Under the pieces are notes generated by a model. It was not told the origin of the DNA, did no database searches, and was given only the letters and a program-made list of their open reading frames with translations. Shown here one piece after another: positions 16,516-24,514 of a DNA stretch of 64,000 nucleotides. The position numbers and the translations under genes were made by a program. Within the stretch, counting starts at the first letter, position 1, and each line of letters starts with the position of its first letter. The stretch lies in assembly GCA_046155225.1 (NCBI GenBank), contig JBJXED010000055.1:1-64000 (forward strand), given 5' to 3'. This stretch comes from JAKFVA01 sp046155225. GTDB taxonomy: Bacteria; Pseudomonadota; Gammaproteobacteria; Burkholderiales; Burkholderiaceae_C.

Positions 16516-17841
16516 CTACCAACCAATTGCCTTGGGCAGCCACAGCGATATTTGCGGGTAAGAGAACACCAGCACCAGCGTAATGCCCTGCAAAATGATG
16601 AAGGGCAGCACACCTTTGTAGATGTCCTTGATAGTCACCCCGGGCGGGGCCACGCCTTTGAGATAGAACAGCGCCCAACCAAACGGCGGCGTCAAAAATG
16701 ACGATTGCAAATTGACTGTAATCAGCATGGCCAGCCAAACCGGGTCAACACCCTGTGCCAGCAAGATGGGCAAAAACAGCGGCACGGCGATATAGCTGAT
16801 CTCAATCCACTCAATGAAAAAGCCGAGAATGAAAATCAGGAACATCATGAACCAGATGTCGGAGTTGACCCCGCCGGGCAGCACCTCAAACATGTGGCTG
16901 ATCAAGTCTTCCCCTTGCAGGCCACGGAACGACAGTGCGAAAACCTGCGCGGTCATCAGGATGAACATCATCATGGCGGTAATTTTGCTGGTGTCCAAGG
17001 CTACGGCTTTGAGCGTTTTCCAAGTAAAGCGGCCTGATATAACAGTAATCAGCACGGCACCCACTGCGCCCATGGAAGCCGCCTCGGTGGGCGCGGCAAT
17101 GCCGCCCACAATGGAGCCGAGCACCGAAACCACCAGCATGACAGGCGGCACCAGCACTTTCCAGAAACGCACCCACAGCTCCCGGCGCGAGACCAGTTGG
17201 CGCTCAGCCAGTGGAATGGGCGGCATCAAATCTGGTTGAATCCAAGCATGGACCAAGATATAGATGATGTACACCGCTGACAGCAACAACCCTGGCATCA
17301 CCGCGGCCGCAAACAGCGTGCCGACCGACAGTTGCATGATGTCCGACAACAAAATCAAAATCAGGCTGGGCGGAATAATTTGCCCCAGCGTTCCCGATGC
17401 GCAAATCGCTCCGCAGGCAATGCTTTTGTTGTAACCCCGGCGGATCAGGGTCGGCAGGGTGAGCAAGCCCAGGGTAATGACAGTGGCTCCGACAATGCCA
17501 GTGGTGGCCCCCATGAGCACACCAAACAAGATAATGCCAACGCCCATGCCGCCGCGCACGCCGCCGGCAATATGGCCCATCACGTCAAGCAAATCGTCAG
17601 CCAGGCGGGATTTTTCCAGCATCACGCCCATAAAGACAAAAAGCGGAATTGCCATCCATTGGTAGCCCGCCACAATGCCGTAAAAACGCGCTGGCAGCAG
17701 GTTGAACAGGGTTTCACCAAAGCCGAGGTAGCCGAAAATCAGGCCTACTGTGGCCAGCGTGATCGCTACGGGCACACCTATCATCAGCAGCGCAAAAAAC
17801 GCCACCAACATGAAAATTGCATAGGTTTGCGGCTCAAACAT
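16516..17841 (-). CDS. dctM: TRAP transporter large permease (DctM family)
   Basis: 441 residues from MFEPQTYAIFMLVAFFALLMIGVPVAITL, about a dozen hydrophobic segments and family motifs such as IPLFVFMGVMLEKS, GGMGVGIILFGVLMGATTGIVGAT and NLQSSFLTPPFGWALFYLKG. It forms the Na+-coupled membrane channel together with DctQ. Its ATG overlaps the dctQ stop by 8 nt. An extended upstream frame exists but lies inside dctQ. Confidence 0.93.
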   Translation of the reverse strand: MFEPQTYAIFMLVAFFALLMIGVPVAITLATVGLIFGYLGFGETLFNLLPARFYGIVAGYQWMAIPLFVFMGVMLEKSRLADDLLDVMGHIAGGVRGGMGVGIILFGVLMGATTGIVGATVITLGLLTLPTLIRRGYNKSIACGAICASGTLGQIIPPSLILILLSDIMQLSVGTLFAAAVMPGLLLSAVYIIYILVHAWIQPDLMPPIPLAERQLVSRRELWVRFWKVLVPPVMLVVSVLGSIVGGIAAPTEAASMGAVGAVLITVISGRFTWKTLKAVALDTSKITAMMMFILMTAQVFALSFRGLQGEDLISHMFEVLPGGVNSDIWFMMFLIFILGFFIEWIEISYIAVPLFLPILLAQGVDPVWLAMLITVNLQSSFLTPPFGWALFYLKGVAPPGVTIKDIYKGVLPFIILQGITLVLVFSYPQISLWLPKAIGW

Positions 17842-18388
17842 GGGGGGCCTGTATTTGTTTCTGGCGTGAGAGCACCACACGCGTCAATTCAGCCAACGCT
17901 TGCAGCGCCAGCAGGCTGTAGCCCAGCGGAATCAGCGACTTCACGATAAAACGCAGCGGTATGCCACCAGGGTCGGGCGAGCTCTCGCTGATGGAATACG
18001 ACTGCGCCACATAGGCCAGCGACAGCTTGACAAAAATCAGCGCTACCACGAGCGTCAGGCAACTGGAGATAAGGTCCACCACAAACTTTGTGCGCGGCGT
18101 GTAGTTGGCGTAGAACAAATCCACCCGCACGTTGTCGCCGCGCTGCAAGGCATAGCACATACCCAGCAGAATCAGCGCGGCCAGCAAATGCCACTCAAGC
18201 TCCTGCGCCCAGACCGAGCCAATGCTGGCGCTGTATCGCAGCAGCACATTGGTGGCCACCAGGCCAATCATGACCAGCACGATCCAGATGGTGATCTGGC
18301 CCATGCCGTCAATCAAAGCCTCCACGGCGGCCAGCAGGCGGGCCACCGCGGAAACCGGGCTGCCAGGCTGTGCCTGGCCGCCCTCCAT
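17834..18388 (-). CDS. dctQ: TRAP transporter small permease (DctQ family)
   Basis: 184 residues from MEGGQAQPGSPVSAVARLL. Four hydrophobic segments, with the family hallmarks NVLLRYSASIGSVWAQELEWHLLAALILLGMCYAL and DNVRVDLFYANYTPRTKFVVDL. The start shares one base with the dctP stop, and the longer reading frame upstream is antisense-like leader inside dctP. It acts as the small membrane subunit bridging the binding protein and DctM. Confidence 0.92.
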   Translation of the reverse strand: MEGGQAQPGSPVSAVARLLAAVEALIDGMGQITIWIVLVMIGLVATNVLLRYSASIGSVWAQELEWHLLAALILLGMCYALQRGDNVRVDLFYANYTPRTKFVVDLISSCLTLVVALIFVKLSLAYVAQSYSISESSPDPGGIPLRFIVKSLIPLGYSLLALQALAELTRVVLSRQKQIQAPHV

Positions 18389-19485
18389 CACGCCTGAACC
18401 TTGTTGTGGTAAGCGGTCTCGCTGTAGGCTGACCAGCGGTTGTATTTGGCCTGGAAGGCCTTGTACGAGTCGTGAACTTTCTTGGTCATGGCGTCTTTGG
18501 CCACGGCTTCGGCCAGCACCTTGTCGGTTTCGGCACGCAGCGCCTTGATCACGGCATCTGGCAGCGGCTTGGCAATGACTTTCTGGTTGTTGATCAAATC
18601 TTCCATCGCCTCCGAGTTGGCTTTCTGGCACCAGCCTTCGCTGATGACATTGCAGGCGGCGGCGGCGTTTTCCACCACGGCTTGCAAGTCTTTGGGCAGC
18701 TTTTGCCAGGCGGCTTTGTTAATCAGCAGCTCGGAGACGATTGCCGGCTCGTGCCAGCCCGTGGTGTAGTAGTACTTGGCGGCTTTTTGCAGGCCCAGGC
18801 GGCGGTCCTGGAAGGGGCCAACGAATTCAGCGGCATCGATCACACCGCGCTCGAGTGCCGGGAAAATCTCGCCGCCGGGCAGCACTTTCACGTCCACGCC
18901 CAGGCTAGCGTAGACCTTGCCCGCCAGGCCGGGAATGCGCATTTTGAGGCCCTTCAGGTCGGCCACGGTCTTGATTTCTTTCTTGAACCAGCCGGTCATT
19001 TGCACGCCGGTATTACCGCAAGGCATGGCGACCATGCCAAAGGGTTCATACACCTCGTTCCACAAATCGATGCCGCCGCCGTCGTAGAACCAGCCGTTCA
19101 TGCCCTGGAAGTTCATGCCAAAGGGTACGGCTGTGAAGTACTGGGCGGCAAAGGTCTTGCCAGTCCAGAAATAGCTGTTGGCATGGTTCATCTCCACCGT
19201 GCCGGCGCGCACCGCGTCAAAGCCCTCAAAAGCGGGCACCAGCTCACCTGCGCCAAAGACCTGAATCTTCAGCCGCCCGCCCGACATGACGTCGATGCGC
19301 TTGGCCAAATCGGTGGCACTGCCGGGGCCGTCAAAGTAAAACGGCGAGCCTTTAGGGTAGGCGCTGGTCATTTTCCAATTGAAGCTGGCGCTTTGCGCCT
19401 GCGCCAGCATAGGCGCGGCCAAGCCTGCACTGACCACCCCTGCGGTCAGGCTCCGGGAAACAAATCGGCGACGGTCAAGGGACAT
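18388..19485 (-). CDS. dctP: TRAP transporter substrate-binding protein, TakP-like
   Basis: 365 residues starting MSLDRRRFVSRSLTAGVVSAG...AQAQS, a twin-arginine-like or Sec signal (RRRF followed by a hydrophobic stretch). The mature part has DctP-family motifs: KMTSAYPKGSPFYFDGPG, LKGLKMRIPGLAGKVYASLG and ERGVIDAAEFVGPFQDRRLGL. This last block resembles the TakP/2-oxoacid branch rather than C4-dicarboxylate DctP. It captures a carboxylate in the periplasm for DctQM. The ligand is inferred from subfamily resemblance only. Confidence 0.9.
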   Translation of the reverse strand: MSLDRRRFVSRSLTAGVVSAGLAAPMLAQAQSASFNWKMTSAYPKGSPFYFDGPGSATDLAKRIDVMSGGRLKIQVFGAGELVPAFEGFDAVRAGTVEMNHANSYFWTGKTFAAQYFTAVPFGMNFQGMNGWFYDGGGIDLWNEVYEPFGMVAMPCGNTGVQMTGWFKKEIKTVADLKGLKMRIPGLAGKVYASLGVDVKVLPGGEIFPALERGVIDAAEFVGPFQDRRLGLQKAAKYYYTTGWHEPAIVSELLINKAAWQKLPKDLQAVVENAAAACNVISEGWCQKANSEAMEDLINNQKVIAKPLPDAVIKALRAETDKVLAEAVAKDAMTKKVHDSYKAFQAKYNRWSAYSETAYHNKVQA

Positions 19486-19618
19486 AGTGATACTCCAAGA
19501 AGTTGTAGACGGGGCCACCAAGCCAGATGCAACTTGCGTGCCTGCTATAAGGTGGTGAATTGCGGCTGGAACTGTTCAGCGATGGGCTCGAACGCACCCG
19601 CATTGCAGGCGCTCTGCC

Positions 19619-20029
19619 ATGAACATTGCCCACTTTGTCGAAAGCTACCGCTTCTGGGACATCGCTGCCCAGTGGGGCCGCGAGACCCTGCAACATGAGC
19701 ATGTGATCGCCAGGGCGCTGGCCAGAGGCTTGCTGCGCGACGGCTTGCGGCTGCAAAGCGTAGACCCGAAATGGGAGCGTCAGGGCAGTTTTGAGCTGCG
19801 CGGCCAACCCCTGGTCGGCTATGTCGCCAGGCCAGGCGACTTGCCCATCTTTATCCGCGCCAGTGCCCTCAAACACCTGCAAGACGTGACCGGCAAAGCC
19901 GCCACGCCCAACGCGCAACTGCTGTTTGAAGAATTCATCACCCAACAAGACTTCGGTGCCTGGCTAAAAGCCATGGGCATCGCTCTACCAGCTTTTTGGT
20001 TTGCACCCGCAGAACATCAAAATACATAG
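19619..20029 (+). CDS. Conserved-looking hypothetical protein, C-terminus supplied by a repeat element
   Basis: 136 residues (MNIAHFVESYRFWDIAAQWGRE...), soluble, no signal peptide or membrane helix. The hydrophobic and charged pattern and codon use look coding, but I do not recognise a family. It is divergent from dctP with 133 nt between starts. The last codons (HQNT then TAG) lie in the ~60-bp repeat that begins at about 20015, so the native C-terminus may have been altered by that element. Confidence 0.7.
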   Translation: MNIAHFVESYRFWDIAAQWGRETLQHEHVIARALARGLLRDGLRLQSVDPKWERQGSFELRGQPLVGYVARPGDLPIFIRASALKHLQDVTGKAATPNAQLLFEEFITQQDFGAWLKAMGIALPAFWFAPAEHQNT

Positions 20030-20079
20030 CGCATACGGCAGAAAATACGCTGGCTAGAGGTCAATTTCATTCAAAAAAA
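20015..20079 (+). repeat. ~60-bp AT-rich interspersed repeat, copy D
   Basis: It begins with CATCAAAATACATAGCGC, includes AAATACGCTGGCTAGAGG and ends ATTTCATTCAAAAAAA. Its second half is nearly identical to the copy inside the glycerate kinase gene (55024-55088, read on the minus strand), sharing the GGCTAGAGG core and the whole ATTTCATTCAAAAAA tail. It supplies the stop codon of the preceding gene. The base composition contrasts with the GC-rich surroundings. Confidence 0.75.
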
Positions 20080-20198
20080 CGGGCAACACCTCAAAAACAG
20101 GCTGTTTTGGGCTTGTGCCGGGCAAGCAAACCCATACCGTGTTTCTTGCTCAATTTCCAGCTCGGAGGCCCATCCCTTCCCGCGCCATTGCCCGCCAC

Positions 20199-20408
20199 TC
20201 AAACCGTGTAGCGCAAGCCACCACCGCGCCGGGCGCGCCGCTGGCGCCGCGCCAGCATGGCCAGCATGGACAGCCACACCAAATTCGTGCCCCGGCTGCG
20301 GCTCAGCACGCCGCCCGGTTTTGGGCTGGGCCCTCCCGCAGCGACAGGCGTTGCCAGCGATTTGCGCTGGGCTGCAGCCCAGGCGGACAGGGGAAATGGA
20401 TGGCTCAT
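20199..20408 (-). CDS. Small Arg-rich hypothetical protein
   Basis: 69 residues (MSHPFPLSAWAAAQRKSLAT...). Support for it being real: an AGGAGC ribosome site exactly 6 nt before the ATG, and the lack of any other gene in this 550-nt gap. It has a short hydrophobic stretch (TNLVWLSMLAML) followed by a very basic tail (ARRQRRARRGGG), so it could associate with membrane or nucleic acid. No family is recognised. It is divergent from creD with the cre-tag-like motifs in between. Confidence 0.5.
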   Translation of the reverse strand: MSHPFPLSAWAAAQRKSLATPVAAGGPSPKPGGVLSRSRGTNLVWLSMLAMLARRQRRARRGGGLRYTV

Positions 20409-20473
20409 GAACGGGCTCCTGCGTTGAATAACCCCACTGTCCAGTGCGCTTGCGACGGGCTGGCGAAGGGGGC

Positions 20474-20521
20474 TTGAAGCCGCCCGCTTTTTTATGAAGC
20501 CCGCATGAAGCCGCGCTTCAT
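20474..20521 (+). promoter_or_regulatory. Cre-tag-like direct repeats upstream of creD
   Basis: On the minus strand TTCAT-N6-TTCAT occurs at 20512-20494, close to the TTCAC-N6-TTCAC tag bound by CreB in Escherichia coli. A further related TTGAAGCC lies at 20474. The downstream half-site also forms a perfect 7-3-7 inverted repeat, ATGAAGC CGC GCTTCAT, at 20505-20521. The motifs sit about 55-105 nt before the creD start and between it and a divergent small gene. The operator role is inferred from the neighbouring creBC genes. Confidence 0.5.
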
Positions 20522-20576
20522 ACAGCGTGCGCGTTGGCCCGGCACGATGCGGCTTTTATCCACCGCAGGAGTCGCC

Positions 20577-21974
20577 ATGTCCTTGATCCCGAAAAATTCC
20601 GCCCTTGCCAAAATCCTGACACTCCTCGCACTGCTCCTGCTGCTGTGCATTCCGCTGTCGCAAATCGAATCGCTGGTGCAAGAGCGCGGCCAGAGCCAGC
20701 AAAGCGCGAGCCAGGAACTGGCCAGCACCCATACCGGGTCGCAAACCCTGGTCGGGCCGGTGCTGGTGATTCCGTATGCCGAGCACTGGTTCGAGCAGCA
20801 ACGCGGTGACAAGGGCCAGCCCATCGGCCGCGTGGCCCGCAGCCGCGAGAGCGTTCACCTGGTTTTTCCTGAAAAGCTGAATATTGACGGCCAACTCTCC
20901 CCGCAAGAGCGCTACCGAGGGCTTTTCAAGGTGTTGTTCTACCGGCTGGACGCCCGCCTCAGCGGCCGCCTGGCAGGGTTTGATCCGGCCAAGCTGCCGC
21001 GTGCGGAAAAAGACTCAAGCCTTGAACTGCGGGCCCCGGTGCTGGCGCTGGGCCTGGGCGATGTGCGCGGCATCGAGGCATCACCGCAGCTCACGGCAGC
21101 GGGCCAGGCGCTGCGCTTTGCCCAGCGCGTACCGGCGGTGGGCGACAGCTCCTGGCTGGGCCGCGGGGTGCATGCCCCCTTGGCAGGCGCGGCGTTGCAG
21201 ACTTTTGAGAAAGGCCAGCCGATCGACTTCGACTTGAAAATTGCCCTGGTCGGCCATGAAAAACTCGCCATCGCGCCCTTGGGCGACGACACCACCGCGC
21301 ACTTGACTTCGCCTTGGCCGCACCCGAGTTTTGGCGGGCGTTTTCTGGCCTCGCAGCGCAGTGTGAGCCCAGCGGGTTTTGACGCGACCTGGCGCATCTC
21401 TTCGCTGGTGAGTTCGGCCCGCGCGCAGCTTGTGCAGACCTTGCCGCACCGGGGCAATGGAGGGGGCGCAGCCGCTGCCCCACTGGACACTTTTGACGTG
21501 ACGCTGACCGAGCCGCTCAAGGTCTATGCCATGACGCAGCGGGCGGTGAAATACGGCGCGCTCTTTGTGGGCCTGACACTGATGGCAGTTTTCATGTTCG
21601 AGATCTTCCGCAGCTTGCGGTTGCACCCAGTGCAATACGGTTTGGTGGGCATGTCGATTGCCCTCTTCTTTTTGTTGCTGCTGGCCTTGTCAGAAAAAAT
21701 CGACTTTGGGCTGGCCTATGCCGCCGCGGCCGGGGCCAGCACGCTGCTGCTGGCGGTGTACTTCAGCGCGTTGCTGCAAAGCGCCTCGCGCGGGCTGTCG
21801 CTGGCCGGGTATGTGGGCGTGCTGTATGCGGCGCTGTATGGGCTGCTGGTGTCAGAAAGCAATGCGCTGCTGCTGGGCGCCTTGCTGCTGTTTGCCATGC
21901 TCGCAGCGCTCATGCTGGTCACCCGAAAAGTCAACTGGTACAGCCTGTCCACCGCGCCGGTGCAACCGCTGTAA
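20577..21974 (+). CDS. creD: Inner-membrane protein CreD
   Basis: 465 residues from the ATG at 20577 (MSLIPKNSALAKILTLLALLLLLCIPLSQIESLVQERGQSQ), behind a CAGGAG site; an in-frame ATG at 20505 falls in the presumed operator. The N-terminal helix is followed by a large periplasmic-type domain with family motifs (VGPVLVIPYAEHW) and a C-terminal block of about six helices starting near VKYGALFVGLTLMAVFMFEI. CreD is the effector of the CreBC regulon linked to carbon-source, envelope and beta-lactam stress. It is convergent with creC (4-nt gap). Confidence 0.93.
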   Translation: MSLIPKNSALAKILTLLALLLLLCIPLSQIESLVQERGQSQQSASQELASTHTGSQTLVGPVLVIPYAEHWFEQQRGDKGQPIGRVARSRESVHLVFPEKLNIDGQLSPQERYRGLFKVLFYRLDARLSGRLAGFDPAKLPRAEKDSSLELRAPVLALGLGDVRGIEASPQLTAAGQALRFAQRVPAVGDSSWLGRGVHAPLAGAALQTFEKGQPIDFDLKIALVGHEKLAIAPLGDDTTAHLTSPWPHPSFGGRFLASQRSVSPAGFDATWRISSLVSSARAQLVQTLPHRGNGGGAAAAPLDTFDVTLTEPLKVYAMTQRAVKYGALFVGLTLMAVFMFEIFRSLRLHPVQYGLVGMSIALFFLLLLALSEKIDFGLAYAAAAGASTLLLAVYFSALLQSASRGLSLAGYVGVLYAALYGLLVSESNALLLGALLLFAMLAALMLVTRKVNWYSLSTAPVQPL

Positions 21975-21978
21975 GCGG

Positions 21979-23379
21979 TCATGACGGCAGCAGCGGCAAG
22001 GTCAGCGTCGCTACCGTGCCGCCTTGCTCGGCATTGGCCAGCGTGATCCGCCCGTGGTGCAAGCCCGCAATTTCCTTGACAAAAGCCAGGCCCAGACCGG
22101 TGCTTTTCTTGCGTGTGTGCGGCCGCGCCAGCGAGTAGAACTTCTCGAACACCTTGTCCTGCGCATAGTCTGGAATGCCTGGCCCCTGGTCTTGCACCCG
22201 CAGCACGGCATGGCGCGCATTGACCGAAAGCATCAGCGTCACCGTGCCGCCTTCGGATGAAAAATCCACCGCGTTGTCGAGCAGGTTGCTGATGGCGCGG
22301 CGCAGCAAAAATGCGTCGCCTTCGGTGCTGGCAGCTACGCCGCTGACCTCAATGCCGATGCGCCTGCTGGCCGCCGACGCCTGCGCAGCATGGGCCAATT
22401 CATGCAGCAACGGCAGCAGCGCAACGGGTTCGAGGATATCCAGCGCGCGGCGCGTCTCCAGCACGGTCAGCTCCATCATGCGGTCGACCATTTCCTGAAT
22501 CCGGCCTGTTTCGCGCGTGATGTTGGCCAGAAAAAGCGCGCGCTCGGCGGCTGGCATGTTGGCCTCTTGCAGCAACTCGGCCGCGCCGCGAATGGCCGAC
22601 AGCGGGCTTTTCACCTCATGCGTGAGGGTTTGCACATAGTCGGCCACGTAGTTGCGGCCGGCCAGGGTGTCGCGCATTTCGTTGTACGCCGCGCTCGCCA
22701 CCGCCAGTGCGCGCCGGCCCAGGCGCGGCAGGCTCAATCGGCGCTGTGTGCGGGCGTAACGCCAATAGTCACTCAGCACGCCAGAGGGCAACACCAGCCA
22801 GACCGACACCGTCACCGCCAGCAGCAAAATTGCCGCCACCGAAAGCAGGCCGACATAGAGGGTTTTTTGCCGCGCCGACTGCACGAACTGGCCAAAACTT
22901 TGCACCGGCTTGCCGACACTCACCGCGCCGATGATGGCGTTGCCATGCCGTACGGGCGCGGCCACGTACATCACGGCAGTGCCGTTGTCGCCCGCCACAT
23001 CGGGCGTGGTGCGGGCACCATACTCGCCGCGCAGTGCCAGCTTGACATCACGCCAGTCCGAAAAATCGGCCCCGGATTGCTGACCCAGCGAATCGTAGAG
23101 TACCCGGCCTGCGCTGTCGGTGACGCGCACGCGCAACTCGATGCGCGTTTTGGACAGGCTGAAAATGCGCGCCTCAAAAGTCCGCGCATAGGCCGACTGG
23201 AACACCGGTGCCAAACGCGTGGTGTCAATCACGCCGCCCTGCACCTCTTGCTCGACCCAACTGGCCAGCAGTTGCGAGGTTTCTACCAGCGACTCTTCGG
23301 CCGACTCTCGGTAGCGCGGGTCCAAGTCGGCCACCACACGGTAGAGCAAAAATGCCGTGCCTGCGGCGTAGATCAGCAA
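21979..23379 (-). CDS. creC: Sensor histidine kinase CreC, start codon unclear
   Basis: At least 466 residues. Periplasmic sensor region, second membrane helix (TLYVGLLSVAAILLLAVTVSVWLVL), HAMP-like linker, H-box LTHEVKSPLSAIRGAAELL (phospho-His about residue 253), N-box ISNLLDNAVDFS, G1 DQGPGIP, F-box FEKFYSL and G2 GLGLAFVK. The only start in frame is TTG at 23379, which would cut into the first helix. The open frame continues upstream through ISKRNRIFIGI, where ATA (23412-23410) stands where a start would be expected. The tandem repeats begin right there, so the true start may have been lost or changed. Partner of CreB. Confidence 0.88.
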   Translation of the reverse strand: MLIYAAGTAFLLYRVVADLDPRYRESAEESLVETSQLLASWVEQEVQGGVIDTTRLAPVFQSAYARTFEARIFSLSKTRIELRVRVTDSAGRVLYDSLGQQSGADFSDWRDVKLALRGEYGARTTPDVAGDNGTAVMYVAAPVRHGNAIIGAVSVGKPVQSFGQFVQSARQKTLYVGLLSVAAILLLAVTVSVWLVLPSGVLSDYWRYARTQRRLSLPRLGRRALAVASAAYNEMRDTLAGRNYVADYVQTLTHEVKSPLSAIRGAAELLQEANMPAAERALFLANITRETGRIQEMVDRMMELTVLETRRALDILEPVALLPLLHELAHAAQASAASRRIGIEVSGVAASTEGDAFLLRRAISNLLDNAVDFSSEGGTVTLMLSVNARHAVLRVQDQGPGIPDYAQDKVFEKFYSLARPHTRKKSTGLGLAFVKEIAGLHHGRITLANAEQGGTVATLTLPLLPS

Positions 23380-23415
23380 GATGCCGATGAAGATGCGGTT
23401 TCTTTTACTTATGTG

Positions 23416-23469
23416 GCCCCCACGCTTGTCGCTGCGCTTAATGCGCTGCCCCCCGAGGGGGTGCGGCCT
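23416..23469 (+). repeat. 54-bp direct repeat, unit 1, between creC and creB
   Basis: 54 bp starting GCCCCCACGCTTGTCGCTG and ending GAGGGGGTGCGGCCT, with an internal CCCCCCGAGGGGG palindrome. It is repeated 90 bp downstream with one mismatch. The sequence type resembles GC-rich intergenic repeats known to me from Comamonadaceae genomes. It directly abuts the 5' end of the creC frame. Confidence 0.85.
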
Positions 23470-23505
23470 TGCTTGGGACGGCCCGGCGCGGCGGCACTGC
23501 GGATT

Positions 23506-23559
23506 GCCCCCACGCTTGTCGCTGCGCGTAATGCGCTGCCCCCCGAGGGGGTGCGGCCT
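23506..23559 (+). repeat. 54-bp direct repeat, unit 2, between creC and creB
   Basis: A second copy of the unit at 23416-23469, 53 of 54 bases identical (T at 23438 versus G at 23528). It ends 5 nt before the creB stop codon. The 36-nt spacer between the units (TGCTTGGGACGGCCCGG...) looks like part of the same element, so the whole 23416-23559 block may be one and a half tandem units of a 90-bp repeat. Confidence 0.85.
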
Positions 23560-23564
23560 GCACT

Positions 23565-24323
23565 TTAAATGCTTGCATGGTGCTGGGGCTGCACAGGCAT
23601 GTCTTCGGCCAGGGCATAGCCGCTCCCGCGCGAGGTGCGAATGGCTTCGACCTGCGGCGCAATCAGCTTGAGCTTGGCGCGCAGGGTTTTGACATGCGCA
23701 TCGACCGTGCGGTCAAAGCTGTCACTGTCGCCGTCCCAGACTTTGGCGAGTAATTCGTCGCGCGTGTAGACCCGGCCGGGACGCAAGACCAGCAAGCGCA
23801 AGAGGCCGTACTCGTAGCGCGAGAGTTCCAGTACCCGGCCGTAGTAGCGGATTTGGCGGCGTTCTTCGTCCAGTGCAAACGGCGCTGGCTCTGCCTCCGC
23901 TGCGGAGAGCGTGCTGCCACCGGCCGCCACCGGCGGGTGGGCCGGGGCGCTGCGCCGCAACACGCCGCGCACCCGCGCCACCAGCTCGCGCGGTGAAAAC
24001 GGTTTGGCAATGTAGTCGTGTGCGCCCATCTCCAGGCCCACCACGCGGTCAATCTCATCACTGCGGGCGGTCAGGAAAAGCATGGGCACCTGCGCGCCAC
24101 CAGGCAGCGCCTGCAAGCGCTTGAAGAGCTCAAAACCGTTCAAATCGGGCAGGCCGATGTCCAACAGCACCAGTGCAGGCGGCGAGGCTGAAAATGCCTG
24201 CAAGGCCTGTTCGGCCGTGGTGCAAGCTACCGGTTCAAAGCCATCGGAGGCCAGCACATAGTTCAGGGTGTCGGCAATGCCGGACTCGTCTTCGACAAAC
24301 AGGATGCGGGGTCGGCTGAGCAT
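23565..24323 (-). CDS. creB: Response regulator CreB (OmpR family)
   Basis: 252 residues. Receiver domain with acidic pair VEDE near residues 10-13, phosphorylated Asp in LLDIGLPDLNG (about 54), T in FLTARSDE and K in AKPFSPREL. A winged-helix DNA-binding domain follows from about residue 155 (RRQIRYYGRVLELSRYEYGLLRLLV...VDAHVKTLRAKL...RTSRGSGYAL). It activates creD and related genes through TTCAC-type tags. It is followed by the tandem repeats and creC, about 185 nt apart, whereas this pair is usually close or overlapping. Confidence 0.93.
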   Translation of the reverse strand: MLSRPRILFVEDESGIADTLNYVLASDGFEPVACTTAEQALQAFSASPPALVLLDIGLPDLNGFELFKRLQALPGGAQVPMLFLTARSDEIDRVVGLEMGAHDYIAKPFSPRELVARVRGVLRRSAPAHPPVAAGGSTLSAAEAEPAPFALDEERRQIRYYGRVLELSRYEYGLLRLLVLRPGRVYTRDELLAKVWDGDSDSFDRTVDAHVKTLRAKLKLIAPQVEAIRTSRGSGYALAEDMPVQPQHHASI

Positions 24324-24429
24324 GGCACGATATTAAACGCCCAAGGCAAGCAGCCCGCCCACGGGTTTTCGAAAGTGCATGCAGTGGGTGCGCTCCCGGC
24401 GTGACGGCTTGGCACCGCCCACAAGCGTC

Positions 24430-24454
24430 AAAAAGTACTTTTCAAGCACTTTTT
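24430..24454 (-). terminator. AT-rich hairpin downstream of the capD-like gene
   Basis: Read on the minus strand: AAAAAGTGC, loop TTGAAAA, GTACTTTTT, a 9-bp stem with one G-U pair ending in five T. It lies about 45 nt after the capD-like stop and before creB. A weak terminator for the end of the glycan cluster is plausible, but the stem is AT-rich. Confidence 0.4.
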
Positions 24455-24514
24455 ATAGCAAAAATGGCTTCTAGCCAGTGTATTTACTTCCGGTAGTGCT
24501 ATGAATTTTGATAA
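24448..24514 (-). repeat. ~60-bp AT-rich interspersed repeat, copy A
   Basis: On the minus strand it reads ATCAAAATTCATAGCAC, then ACCGGAAGTAAATACACTGG, then CTAGAAGCC. It is the same family as copies at 20015, 41944, 55024 and 61350. It overlaps the 3' end of the capD-like gene and provides its TAG stop and the final QNS residues, just as copy D does for the gene at 19619. Confidence 0.7.

Noticed and set aside
18472..19698. 408-residue open frame on the plus strand across the dctP gene
   Set aside because: Antisense to a clear TRAP binding protein; His/Gly/Ala-rich composition typical of GC-rich shadow frames, no ribosome site or family motif.
22390..23568. 392-residue plus-strand frame opposite creC
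   Set aside because: Complementary to kinase motifs (H-box, N-box, G-boxes) and contains the tandem repeats twice at its end; composition Arg/His/Gln-rich, a shadow.
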